From positions 1 to 12,199 of the forward strand of contig JAMDDG010000090.1 of the NCBI GenBank assembly GCA_023488865.1: 12,199 bases of DNA. The letters run 5' to 3'. The notes under the pieces were generated by a model. It was not told the origin of the DNA. It worked only from the letters and a program-made list of their open reading frames with translations, and searched no databases. Shown here piece by piece: positions 5,898-12,199 of the stretch. A program made the translations under genes and the position numbers. The stretch's first letter is position 1, and every line of letters begins with the position of its first letter. Origin of the DNA: Bacteroidota bacterium. Its GTDB lineage: Bacteria > Bacteroidota > Bacteroidia > Bacteroidales > Prolixibacteraceae.

Positions 5898-5906
5898 TTT
5901 ATTCGT

Positions 5907-6140
5907 TTATCTTAATACTTTTTTATAAAGAATCTCCGGGTCTAAATCCGCTTCATTTTCCTATTCGATTGAATCAAAACTAATCCTTACCGTTTTGAAT
6001 TTTGAAATATCGCGCAATTCTTTAAAAATGCCTTTCTTTAAAAATGGATTCATGTCAAATTGGCGTTTTTCACCATTCTCAAAAGTCAGGATCAAATTGT
6101 AACTATCAATTGGAATAACTTCTTTTACAGCTAAATACAT
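5907..6140 (-). pseudogene. DUF2442 protein with an in-frame TAG
   Basis: An ATG at 6140 opens MYLAVKEVIPIDSYNLILTF, with FENGEKRQFDMNPFLKKGIF at 20-39 and VRISFDSIE at 51-59, the standard DUF2442 layout. Codon 60 is TAG (5963-5961), where family members usually have Trp in a FD-IEW-N-ADLDP motif. The frame then resumes with ENEADLDPEILYKKVLR and TAA at 5909-5907, restoring the family's usual end at 77 residues. One G-to-A change (TGG to TAG) would explain this. DUF2442 proteins are usually paired with DUF4160 in presumed toxin-antitoxin modules; here the neighbour is a short HicB 61 bases upstream. A 59-residue truncated protein may still be made. Confidence 0.75.
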
Positions 6141-6201
6141 GTTCGATTATTTTATGTTGATAAAATTTTCAAAAGTCATCATCAAATCCTGTTTGATGGT
6201 T

Positions 6202-6357
6202 TTATTCAAGATACAATTCGATTGCCTCTTTAGTTCTTGCATAAAGTTCATCATAGGTTTTTGCCTGGGTGTGGCATCCTGGCAATTCAATCACGGAAGA
6301 AATCAAAAAACCATCAAATCCCTGTTCTACAATAATATTAAATGTTTTATGTAACAT
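6202..6357 (-). CDS. Short HicB-family antitoxin (51 residues, intact)
   Basis: An ATG at 6357 preceded directly by AAAGG opens a 51-codon gene: MLHKTFNIIVEQGFDGFLIS, then SVIELPGCHTQAKTYDELYA and RTKEAIELYLE. This is the compact HicB fold (three-strand sheet with ELPGC, then a helix) of type II HicB antitoxins lacking an own HTH. It is the reference for the two truncated versions at 1748-1825 and 4298-4375. No HicA is adjacent; the next gene on the strand is DUF2442, 61 bases downstream. Upstream TATCTTTA-like sequence near 6400 may be a weak -7 box. Small proteins of this kind may act as antitoxin for a distant toxin. Confidence 0.75.
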   Translation of the reverse strand: MLHKTFNIIVEQGFDGFLISSVIELPGCHTQAKTYDELYARTKEAIELYLE

Positions 6358-6442
6358 CCTTTAGTAATTATTAATATGCATCTTTTGAATTGTAAAGATA
6401 TATAAAAAGGAAGACTCTGTCTGATCAATTCATTCATGGAGA

Positions 6443-6583
6443 TCAAATTTCAATCTTTATCAACTCCAACTCCGCCCCCAATCTATTTAAACCCTCTTCA
6501 ATTCTTTTGCGTTGCGCCGGGCGTGGTTTGCGCAACCCGGAAATATCATGCCACAATTGATACTGGCTGATTCCGGTATTGCG
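6443..6583 (-). pseudogene. HicB HTH remnant D, directly after the AbiEii stop
   Basis: Minus-strand codons 6583-6443 (47 including TGA) encode RNTGISQYQLWHDISGLRKP, RPAQRKRIEEGLNRLGAELE and LIKIEI. It is the same HTH half-gene as remnant B (ITGINQRQLWHYASGLHKPR) at both protein and DNA level. It starts one base after the AbiEii stop codon (6587-6585). There is no start codon and no HicB domain. Confidence 0.75.
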
Positions 6584-6584
6584 A

Positions 6585-7032
6585 TTACTTCATTTCACGA
6601 ATAAAATCTCCGATCGCCAAGATATGTTCGCTGTTCTTTTTGTTGAACAAGAGATGCTCAAAGTCTCTCTTTTTTATGTTCAGGTCGACAATTTTCAGCA
6701 TCTCTTCCGTTGCAGCCTTCAGCTCTTCGAGGTTGTGGATTCCCCTCTTGGCAACCAGAAATGAGTAGTCCGGATCGCTCAGTGCAAGGAGAAACATGGC
6801 ATCGTAAAAATCGCGCCCTTTTTGACGGGAAAGCATGGCCGATAGTTTCATGGCGCACAATACACCGTCTGTTGGTACCGCCGATAAAGACAATTTTCTC
6901 AACAAATGGTGTGGAAGATAGAAAATCGAGAATAAGCAGCTGAAGATACTCCTTCAGCATAAACTTTTGAAAGGAGGCATTTTCACGTAATTGGACAGGA
7001 TAATATCTTTTGATCTGTTCTAATAAGATCAT
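6585..7032 (-). pseudogene. AbiEii/AbiGii-type toxin with internal deletion
   Basis: The gene starts with ATG at 7032, overlapping the AbiEi stop by 4 bases (ATGA). The first 54 residues match the family (LKEYLQLLILDFLSSTPFVE, then KIVFIGGTN). The frame then changes, and from about 6876 the other frame continues with PTDGVLCAMKLSAMLSRQKG, RDFYDAMFLL and ends FIREMK. AbiEii proteins of this type are about 270-290 residues; roughly 130 residues between GGTN and PTDG are missing, including the Asp residues of the nucleotidyltransferase active site. AbiEii is a nucleotidyltransferase toxin in type IV toxin-antitoxin and abortive-infection systems. This copy must be inactive. Confidence 0.85.
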
Positions 7033-7646
7033 AGTCTGTAAGTTTTTATCAACAGTTGTACCCTGTTTTCAAGGGCATTGTTTCTAAATTTTGAAATATA
7101 CTCTTGAAACAATCTGAGATTGAGATCATGTTGAAGATACTCCTCATCCAATCGCAGCTCTTCCATTTCTTGTCCGGTATTATAAAAAGGGTAGAGATAG
7201 AGCAGGTCCAGCAATGCTTTTTCCGGACTGGCAAGTTGTAATGTCTGACCATTATCAATTGGTTTAAGGTCATAACCGAACATTAAATCCTCTTTGACGC
7301 TTTTGTAGCTGTAGTCTCCAAAGTCATTGATGAAACTTGTTGTTTTCAAAGATGTTACGCTTGTAATCTGAAGAACAGATTCGGAGATCATACCATAGAA
7401 TGCAAGGGCGGAATGCAGACTTACATACGATGGACGATAGATTCTGTTGGCAAAGTAAAGGGCAAAGTCAGGCTTGGACTTGTATTCCGGGAACGCATAA
7501 TATCCTTGTCTCAGACGGACTAAATAACGTTTCTTAGTCCAGCGGACAATATTGTTCCTGTCGAAATCAGGTTGCCAGGCATAAACCTGGTGGATGTTGA
7601 AACATCCAAGGTCAAAAAATTTATTTTTAAACTCCAGATAATTCAT
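7029..7646 (-). CDS. AbiEi-family type IV antitoxin / transcriptional regulator
   Basis: The 205-residue protein has the N-terminal winged-helix region (FNIHQVYAWQPDFDRNNIVR, KKRYLVRLRQGYYAFPE, residues 16-54) followed by the C-terminal antitoxin domain (SYVSLHSALAFYGMI at 73-87, QLASPEKALLDLLYLYP at 137-153) that define AbiEi. AbiEi represses its own operon by binding inverted repeats and antagonises AbiEii without direct contact. The gene is intact and overlaps abiEii translationally, yet the toxin downstream is deleted, so the antitoxin is now an orphan. A TATCTTTG -7 box and a large inverted repeat lie upstream at 7716-7772, fitting autoregulation. Confidence 0.88.
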   Translation of the reverse strand: MNYLEFKNKFFDLGCFNIHQVYAWQPDFDRNNIVRWTKKRYLVRLRQGYYAFPEYKSKPDFALYFANRIYRPSYVSLHSALAFYGMISESVLQITSVTSLKTTSFINDFGDYSYKSVKEDLMFGYDLKPIDNGQTLQLASPEKALLDLLYLYPFYNTGQEMEELRLDEEYLQHDLNLRLFQEYISKFRNNALENRVQLLIKTYRL

Positions 7647-7715
7647 CGCCTCTTTTCCTAAAGCCAGAAGCCTTTAGATCGTTTGTTTCTTAAAAATGAT
7701 TGATGAAATTGAAAA

Positions 7716-7723
7716 CAAAGATA
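7716..7723 (-). promoter_or_regulatory. Predicted -7 box of the AbiE operon (TATCTTTG)
   Basis: The minus strand reads TATCTTTG, an exact match to the Bacteroidota TAnnTTTG box, about 70 bases before the AbiEi start. The -33 TTTG element is weak (ACTG at a 20-base spacing), which would suit a regulated promoter. Confidence 0.55.
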
Positions 7724-7728
7724 AAATA

Positions 7729-7772
7729 TATATTTCTATTATGCAGTAAAAATAGTGCAAAATAGAAATATA
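7729..7772. promoter_or_regulatory. 17-bp inverted repeat, probable AbiEi operator
   Basis: TATATTTCTATTATGCA (7729-7745) is repeated in inverted orientation at 7756-7772 with one mismatch and a 10-bp spacer; the outer 12 bp are perfect. It covers the -33 region of the promoter at 7716-7723. AbiEi proteins are known to bind inverted repeats upstream of their operons, so this is the natural operator. Confidence 0.65.
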
Positions 7773-7831
7773 ATTTTCTTCAATTCCTTTGTAGTGTGAA
7801 TTATTAGTCAGCTACATGCACTAGCCATGGT

Positions 7832-10483
7832 TCAGAATACCGGCAGTTTGAACTTCATTACCACCTCGCCGGTCTGTTTGTTAACTTCTATCGTTTGATT
7901 TTCGAGACCAAGATCTTTCCCTGTCGACATTTTGAATAGCCCGGCCAGGAACTGCATTCCATTGTTCATTACCTGCTCCATCTCCTGCACTTTCTCTTCC
8001 TGTAGTTTTGCTACTTCTGTCTTCTCGGGGACTGAAGGTTCACTAAGTGGTAGTGCTTCTTCAATTTCTTCGAGGAGATCAATTGTATCAGGTTCAGGCA
8101 GATTTTCTGCAGGTGCCATCACCTCCCCTGCAAAGTTTAAGGATGGTTCTGCTATTTCAGCATTTTCGGTTTCAGCAATAAACTCTTCCAATTGCTGGAT
8201 GAACTGTGAACGGCCCTTTGTCGAGAAATCCACAGAATTGGTTTTGCTTCCTCCGTCCAGGACACCGTCGAACAGGCTTTGCTTGACCAAAAGCCCGGAG
8301 GCAATCTGTTGTTCTATCGAGTTCTGTGTGATGAAATTATAAATTGTCAGTTTGTTGCTTTTTTGCCCCAGTCGGTCGATGCGTCCAATCCGCTGGTTCT
8401 TTTTTGCCGGATTCCACGGAAGTTCAAAATTGATCAATGTATTGGCAACCTGAAGGTTCAGCCCGGAGCCACCTGCTTCGGTCGATAAAAATATTTTGCA
8501 ATGAGGATTAGTCTCGAACTTCCTGATAAGCTCCCCGCGAAGTTTTACCGGTACCGAGCCGTTGAGTTCTGTAAAGCCGATGTTGTTTTCACGCAAAATA
8601 TGGCCGATCAGCTTGTGTACCTTTACCCACTCCGAAAAAATTATGATCTTCGAGTCTGAGTTGATCACATCAAGTTTTTCGAGCAGTATATACTTTAGCT
8701 CTTCCAGTTTTGGAGACTCATTGGTCTCTTCGTCAATTAAATAAGTCGAATCGCATACCATCCGCATGCTGGCGAGAAGTAGCTGCAATTTTTGCAGGTC
8801 GTACGGGGTCAGAAATTTTTTACGGATGATAGCAGCAATACCTTTGGCATAAGAAGCGTGATAATCTGCCTGTAATGGGGAGAGGTTGACCGGAACATTT
8901 ATTTGTTGCACGTTCGGCAACTGATCGAGTACTTTGCGTTTTTCGCGACGGATGAGTATCGGTTCGAGTTGTTTGTTCAACTTTTGCAAGTTGTAATACC
9001 CATTGATTTTATTGTGCTTTTCGGGGTCGAAGAGGCAGTGTTGGTAGGAAAATTCCCAAAGTGGTCCGAAGAAATAAGGATTGATCGCGCTTACAATTGA
9101 GAAGATATCGATCAGCCGGTTTTCAATCGGGGTACCAGTAATGATAAGTACATGCTTAAATTGCAACCTGCGGATGGAGGAGGCGGTTTTGGTTTCAAAA
9201 TTTTTGATCCGCTGCGCTTCATCAAGGATCAGAAAATCAAATCCGGCTTTGTTAATAGCCAAATGGTCACGGAGGATCGTTTCGTAATTGACAATAAAGA
9301 AGAAATGGTCATTATCCGAGTATTGCCTTTCCCGTTCATCTGGAAATCCCTCGATAATCAATGCCTTTTCATTGGAGAACTTTTCAATCTCCTTTTTCCA
9401 CTGCTCTTTGAGCGAGGCTGGACAAACCACCAAAGTCTTTCTAAAATCGAAAATCCCTTTTTTCAGAACGGCTGTTCCAATGGCCTGGATGGTTTTTCCC
9501 AATCCCATCTCATCGGCGATGATGGCTGTTTTGCGGAAAAGGGCGAAGTCGATCCCCTCTTTTTGGTAGGGGTATAGCTCTCCATTAATGGCGCTATAAT
9601 CAGACTGGTAACCTGACTTTAAGTTTTCAAGCATCTCTTCTTCGAAAGCCGTCTCTATTTTCTCCTGTACTTCCGGACGGATCCGTATTCGCGGATATTC
9701 AACCGACTCTTCAATAAAACCCAAAAAACCCTTGAGTTCGGAATCTTCAATAAATGATGAATTCTTGAAATACCTTGACAGTAGAAGTTGCTCGTCAACA
9801 GCTATTTTCGATGGGTAGTGCCACGTTATTTTATACTCGTTTAGCGGATCACAAAATATTTCGATAAAAGGATAGGTCTTACTTAATCTGGCAAATAAGG
9901 CCTTGTCTTCTTTCAACTTTCTGAAAGCGTACATGATATGTTTGGTCGTACCGAGTTTGTTCAACCGCGAATCCATGCTGTCGCTGTACCCGGTTTCATT
10001 TTCGAAATCGCGCAGAAAAACTTTGTATTTTATCCCATTTTCGTTGGTAAGAATATGGTTCCCATAAATATTTGAGGCCCATTTGATCCGGTAGTTTGCT
10101 TTTTCGGCTTTTTGGATGCGTTCAAGCATGACCCGTTTGATCATCCCTTCTCGGGAATATTTTTTATGCTCAATGGGTTCTTTCGGATCAAGTAAGTGCA
10201 GTTCATTTTCAACCTGGAGCAAACAGGCATAAGCATAGCGGTCCCACCCTAAACGATCACTATTTTTAGTTGGGATAATTTCTTCGTCAAATATATGCAA
10301 CACATATTCCACTTGTCCCTCTTCGCTTTGGGTATCGACTATCAGTTCAAATCTGACAGCCGATTGCGACAAGACCTGACAACCGTTATTATTGAAAATA
10401 ATTTCACCAAAAGAACGCTCTGTTTTATCCAATAGATTTTGGAGTTTTTCAATTTGCTGTTTGGTCAATAACTTGATGTTCAT
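7832..10483 (-). CDS. SNF2-family DEAD/DEAH-type helicase
   Basis: Start chosen at ATG 10483 (MNIKLLTKQQ) because a -7 box lies between it and the upstream in-frame ATG at 10555; this gives 883 residues. Residues 1-300 form a variable N-terminal region with no motif I recognise. The SNF2 motor follows: Walker A ADEMGLGKT (323-331), Walker B LDEAQ (420-424), TGTPIEN (449-455), STEAGGSGLNLQ (667-678) and QRIGRIDRLGQ (697-707, arginine-finger motif). All catalytic motifs are intact. A Glu/Pro-rich linker (about 771-838) leads to a short conserved-looking tail ending GEVVMKFKLPVF. Such proteins move along or remodel DNA-protein complexes; RapA-like or defence roles are possible. No partner gene is adjacent on the same strand. 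Confidence 0.92.
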   Translation of the reverse strand: MNIKLLTKQQIEKLQNLLDKTERSFGEIIFNNNGCQVLSQSAVRFELIVDTQSEEGQVEYVLHIFDEEIIPTKNSDRLGWDRYAYACLLQVENELHLLDPKEPIEHKKYSREGMIKRVMLERIQKAEKANYRIKWASNIYGNHILTNENGIKYKVFLRDFENETGYSDSMDSRLNKLGTTKHIMYAFRKLKEDKALFARLSKTYPFIEIFCDPLNEYKITWHYPSKIAVDEQLLLSRYFKNSSFIEDSELKGFLGFIEESVEYPRIRIRPEVQEKIETAFEEEMLENLKSGYQSDYSAINGELYPYQKEGIDFALFRKTAIIADEMGLGKTIQAIGTAVLKKGIFDFRKTLVVCPASLKEQWKKEIEKFSNEKALIIEGFPDERERQYSDNDHFFFIVNYETILRDHLAINKAGFDFLILDEAQRIKNFETKTASSIRRLQFKHVLIITGTPIENRLIDIFSIVSAINPYFFGPLWEFSYQHCLFDPEKHNKINGYYNLQKLNKQLEPILIRREKRKVLDQLPNVQQINVPVNLSPLQADYHASYAKGIAAIIRKKFLTPYDLQKLQLLLASMRMVCDSTYLIDEETNESPKLEELKYILLEKLDVINSDSKIIIFSEWVKVHKLIGHILRENNIGFTELNGSVPVKLRGELIRKFETNPHCKIFLSTEAGGSGLNLQVANTLINFELPWNPAKKNQRIGRIDRLGQKSNKLTIYNFITQNSIEQQIASGLLVKQSLFDGVLDGGSKTNSVDFSTKGRSQFIQQLEEFIAETENAEIAEPSLNFAGEVMAPAENLPEPDTIDLLEEIEEALPLSEPSVPEKTEVAKLQEEKVQEMEQVMNNGMQFLAGLFKMSTGKDLGLENQTIEVNKQTGEVVMKFKLPVF

Positions 10484-10507
10484 ATTTTGATTTGTTTTTT
10501 CGAATTC

Positions 10508-10515
10508 CAAATATA
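10508..10515 (-). promoter_or_regulatory. Predicted -7 box of the SNF2 helicase gene (TATATTTG)
   Basis: The minus strand reads TATATTTG, an exact TAnnTTTG match, 24 bases before ATG 10483. A TTTG lies 24 bases further upstream, slightly more than the usual 19-21. The box supports the internal start at 10483. Confidence 0.45.
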
Positions 10516-10740
10516 CATGAAGGATTAATATGTACGCTTCAAAATTTAAAAACATTTTTCAACTAAGAGAGAGGAGCTCTGAGTCTGCCCGTCAGTTGAT
10601 AAATATAAATTTTGACCAGCAGAAAAGCATACCATACGGGCGCAAAAATTTATTTTACTGTAAAACAATATGTTATCAAATATTTATTTATATTTGAATT
10701 TATATTATCATGGCAATCTAAACTAATACTTTATTATATC
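10516..10740. other. Divergent intergenic region between helicase and ATPase genes
   Basis: A+T-rich region with predicted -7 boxes at both ends (10508-10515 minus, 10689-10696 plus). The open frame extending from 10612 into the ATPase gene and that from 10555 into the helicase gene look like unselected sequence rather than N-terminal domains. No further feature was seen. Confidence 0.5.
10689..10696 (+). promoter_or_regulatory. Predicted -7 box of the ATPase gene (TATATTTG)
   Basis: Exact TAnnTTTG match 44 bases before ATG 10741. No good TTTG at the -33 spacing. It supports a start at 10741 rather than at 10612. Confidence 0.4.
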
Positions 10741-11886
10741 ATGTATTTTAGAAAGCAGACTTTTGAGGGAATTGGAAATGAAAGTGCTTTTTTATGGGGA
10801 GCCAGACAAACAGGTAAGAGCACCTTACTTAAAACCATGTTCCCTGGATCACCTTATTTTGATCTGTTGTTATCAAACGAATATGACAGGTTTCAGCGCA
10901 ATCCAGGGTTGTTAAGGGAAATACTTCAGGCAGTTGATATCTCTGAAGTAGTAATTGTTGATGAGATTCAACGAATTCCGGCATTGTTGAATGAGATTCA
11001 CTGGATGATTGTCAATAAAAATATCCGCTTTATTCTCAGTGGATCCAGTCCCCGTAATATTCTGAGAGCCGGAGGTAATCTGTTGGGAGGAAGGGCTCTT
11101 AGATATGAATTATATCCACTGATTTATCATGAAATCCCTGATTTTGATTTGATCAGGGCATTAAATAACGGATTGTTGCCCCGGCATTATTTGTCTTCAA
11201 ACGCAGGAAAATTTCTCTCGGCATACATTGGTAGCTATTTACGGGATGAGATTATGGCAGAGGCCAAGATCAGGAATATTGCTTCTTTCTCGCGATTCCT
11301 CGAGATGGCAGCTTTTTCTAACGGCGAAATGGTGAATTATGCGAATATTGCAACCGATTGTGGAGTGAGTGCGCCAACAGTAAAAGAATATTTTCAAATT
11401 TTAGAGGACACCCTGACAGGCCGGTTCTTGCCCTCCTTTCAAAAAAGACCAAAGCGCAGAGTAATTCATGCCTCAAAATTTTACTTTTTTGACATCGGTA
11501 TTGCCAATTATTTGATGAAAAGAGGAAAGATTGAGATTGGAAGTGAGTCGTTTGGGAAAGCATTTGAACACTTTATCTATCTTGAATTATATGCTCATAG
11601 CAAATACTCAGACATAAACTACCCTATCAACTATTGGCGGACTACTTCGCAAATTGAAGTCGATTTTATTCTGGGCGATCATGAAGTTGCGATAGAGGTA
11701 AAATCGACGGATATGGTCAACAGTCGTCATACAAAAGGGTTGAAAAGTTTTGCTAAAGAGTATCCGGTTAATAAATTGATTGTTGTTAGCAATGATCCCT
11801 ATCCTCGTCAGATTGATAATATTTTGGTGTTGCCATGGAGAATATTTCTTGACCAATTATGGGCTGGGGAGATAATAGGGGGCTAA
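10741..11886 (+). CDS. AAA_14/DUF4143 ATPase
   Basis: Start chosen at ATG 10741 (MYFRKQTFEG), giving 381 residues, the usual family length; the in-frame ATG at 10612 would add 43 residues of A+T-rich translation without family character. Walker A is GARQTGKST (20-28), Walker B is VVIVDEIQR (70-78), and sensor-like LSGSSPR is at 99-105 (AAA_14). The C-terminal DUF4143 part carries EVDFILGDHEVAIEVKST (306-323), an E-D-EVK arrangement like the PD-(D/E)xK nuclease fold. Many such ATPases occur in Bacteroidota; their function is not known, though a nuclease-linked or toxin-antitoxin/defence role has been considered. The middle (APTVKEYFQILEDT, 211-224) resembles a winged helix. The gene is intact and monocistronic. 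Confidence 0.9.
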   Translation: MYFRKQTFEGIGNESAFLWGARQTGKSTLLKTMFPGSPYFDLLLSNEYDRFQRNPGLLREILQAVDISEVVIVDEIQRIPALLNEIHWMIVNKNIRFILSGSSPRNILRAGGNLLGGRALRYELYPLIYHEIPDFDLIRALNNGLLPRHYLSSNAGKFLSAYIGSYLRDEIMAEAKIRNIASFSRFLEMAAFSNGEMVNYANIATDCGVSAPTVKEYFQILEDTLTGRFLPSFQKRPKRRVIHASKFYFFDIGIANYLMKRGKIEIGSESFGKAFEHFIYLELYAHSKYSDINYPINYWRTTSQIEVDFILGDHEVAIEVKSTDMVNSRHTKGLKSFAKEYPVNKLIVVSNDPYPRQIDNILVLPWRIFLDQLWAGEIIGG

Positions 11887-11925
11887 AAACACAAATGGGA
11901 ACAAATCTTTTGAATTTGTTCCCAT
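11884..11925 (-). terminator. Intrinsic terminator-like hairpin, better fitted to minus-strand transcription
   Basis: ATGGGAACAAAT (11895-11906) and ATTTGTTCCCAT (11914-11925) form a perfect 12-bp stem with a 7-base loop. On the minus strand the stem is followed by TTGTGTTTTTAG, a T-rich tract. On the plus strand no T-tract follows. It can stop transcripts from the right-hand non-coding region, and may also serve the ATPase mRNA, whose stop codon is 8 bases before the stem. Confidence 0.65.
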
Positions 11926-11929
11926 CCTA

Positions 11930-12199
11930 CCTGACAAGCGAACTTGTCGCGGCGCCAGGCTACGGTTATTACGGCTGGCCATTGGCATTCAACGCTGCTT
12001 GCGCTTTGCTTCCTGCTCATCCGACCCTGACCTTTCGTTACAACCTTTTACAACTGTAACTTCCGGTTCTCCTTTCGAAATCCTCGCGGATCCCTTCCGG
12101 GAGAGGAGTTGCCCGAAGTCCTTACGGCTTTTCCATCTTGCGATGGATGTGCTTTCAGGGTACTTTCACTGTCTTGCGACGGGTGATTTCCATCGAAAA
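11930..12199 (-). ncRNA. Candidate structured RNA (partial, runs off the window edge)
   Basis: The minus strand forms several hairpins closed by classic stable tetraloops: CACCCGTC-GCAA-GACAGTG (about 12185-12168), TCCATC-GCAA-GATGGA (12147-12132), CTCCC-GGAA-GGGA with an outer CCTC/GAGG pairing (about 12107-12083), and GACAAG-TTCG-CTTGTC (11948-11933). GCAA and GGAA are GNRA loops and TTCG is a UUCG loop on this strand only; on the plus strand the loops are not of stable type. GCCAG/CTGGC and GTTACA/TGTAAC pairings are also possible. The terminator hairpin lies just beyond its 3' end. Base composition is visibly richer in G+C than the neighbours. A plus-strand open frame also crosses the region but reads as low-quality protein. 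It could belong to a group II intron, another mobile RNA or a repeated element; I cannot name it. Confidence 0.4.

Noticed and set aside
6443..6583. GTTGCGC...GCGCAAC inverted repeat and other palindromes in the HTH remnants as integron attC sites
   Set aside because: The sequence is fully explained as codons of a HicB HTH with matching protein homologues in the window. The palindrome is not kept in the other remnants, and no integron integrase is present.
7932..9577. Several plus-strand open frames over the helicase gene
   Set aside because: All lie antisense to conserved SNF2 motifs; Ser- and Phe-rich translations are typical antisense artefacts.
10612..10740. N-terminal extension of the ATPase from ATG 10612
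   Set aside because: The extension has no family character, and a -7 box lies within it at 10689-10696; family members start near MYFRKQ.
11859..12059. Plus-strand 66-codon frame and a longer frame running to the window edge
   Set aside because: The frame crosses the ATPase stop and terminator stem and the candidate RNA hairpins. Its composition is unlike the neighbouring genes, and it has no start with a binding site.
1..12199. CRISPR array, tRNA or rRNA genes
   Set aside because: No regularly spaced short repeats, cloverleaf-like sequence or conserved rRNA segment was seen.

Overview
The window looks like an accessory region of a Bacteroidota (probably Bacteroidales-type) chromosome. The DNA is A+T-rich, the recognisable genes are Bacteroidota-style versions, and several genes are preceded by TAnnTTTG-like -7 boxes, the Bacteroidota promoter signature. 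Taxonomy below phylum cannot be decided from the sequence alone.

Layout. Positions 1-127 hold the last codons of an IS21-family istB gene and the repeated right end of that insertion sequence, which cuts off the 5' part of a repeat-like hypothetical gene (128-556). From about 690 to 7650 lies a dense, decaying toxin-antitoxin and defence island, nearly all on the minus strand. It contains a DUF4160 remnant, three copies of a HicB antitoxin gene end (two of them full-length genes), two copies of a Cys-rich unknown protein (one intact, one chimeric), a RhuM gene with a methyltransferase remnant before it and an antirepressor remnant after it, an intact HEPN-MNT pair, a DUF2442 gene with an in-frame stop, a short intact HicB, and an AbiE pair in which the antitoxin is intact and the toxin is deleted. 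From 7832 to 11886 two large, apparently healthy genes diverge from one intergenic region: a SNF2-type helicase (minus) and an AAA_14/DUF4143 ATPase (plus). The right edge (about 11930-12199) is non-coding-looking sequence whose minus strand folds into hairpins with UUCG and GNRA tetraloops. A strong stem-loop separates it from the ATPase gene.

The main pattern is that fragments encoding the C-terminal helix-turn-helix half of HicB antitoxins occur again and again in one orientation. They sit at or within about 10 bases of the stop codon of unrelated genes (AbiEii, DUF2442, both full HicBs). One 51-bp stretch of this module is repeated perfectly on both sides of the RhuM segment. A 932-bp unit (HicB, short HicB remnant, Cys-rich gene) is duplicated 2550 bp apart with a 557-bp identical core and diverged edges, as expected after gene conversion or recent recombination. 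The HicB half-gene appears to act as a recurring recombination seam along which toxin-antitoxin cassettes were joined. Whether this is passive homology or a specific mechanism is not shown by the sequence. No integrase, CRISPR array, rRNA or tRNA was seen.
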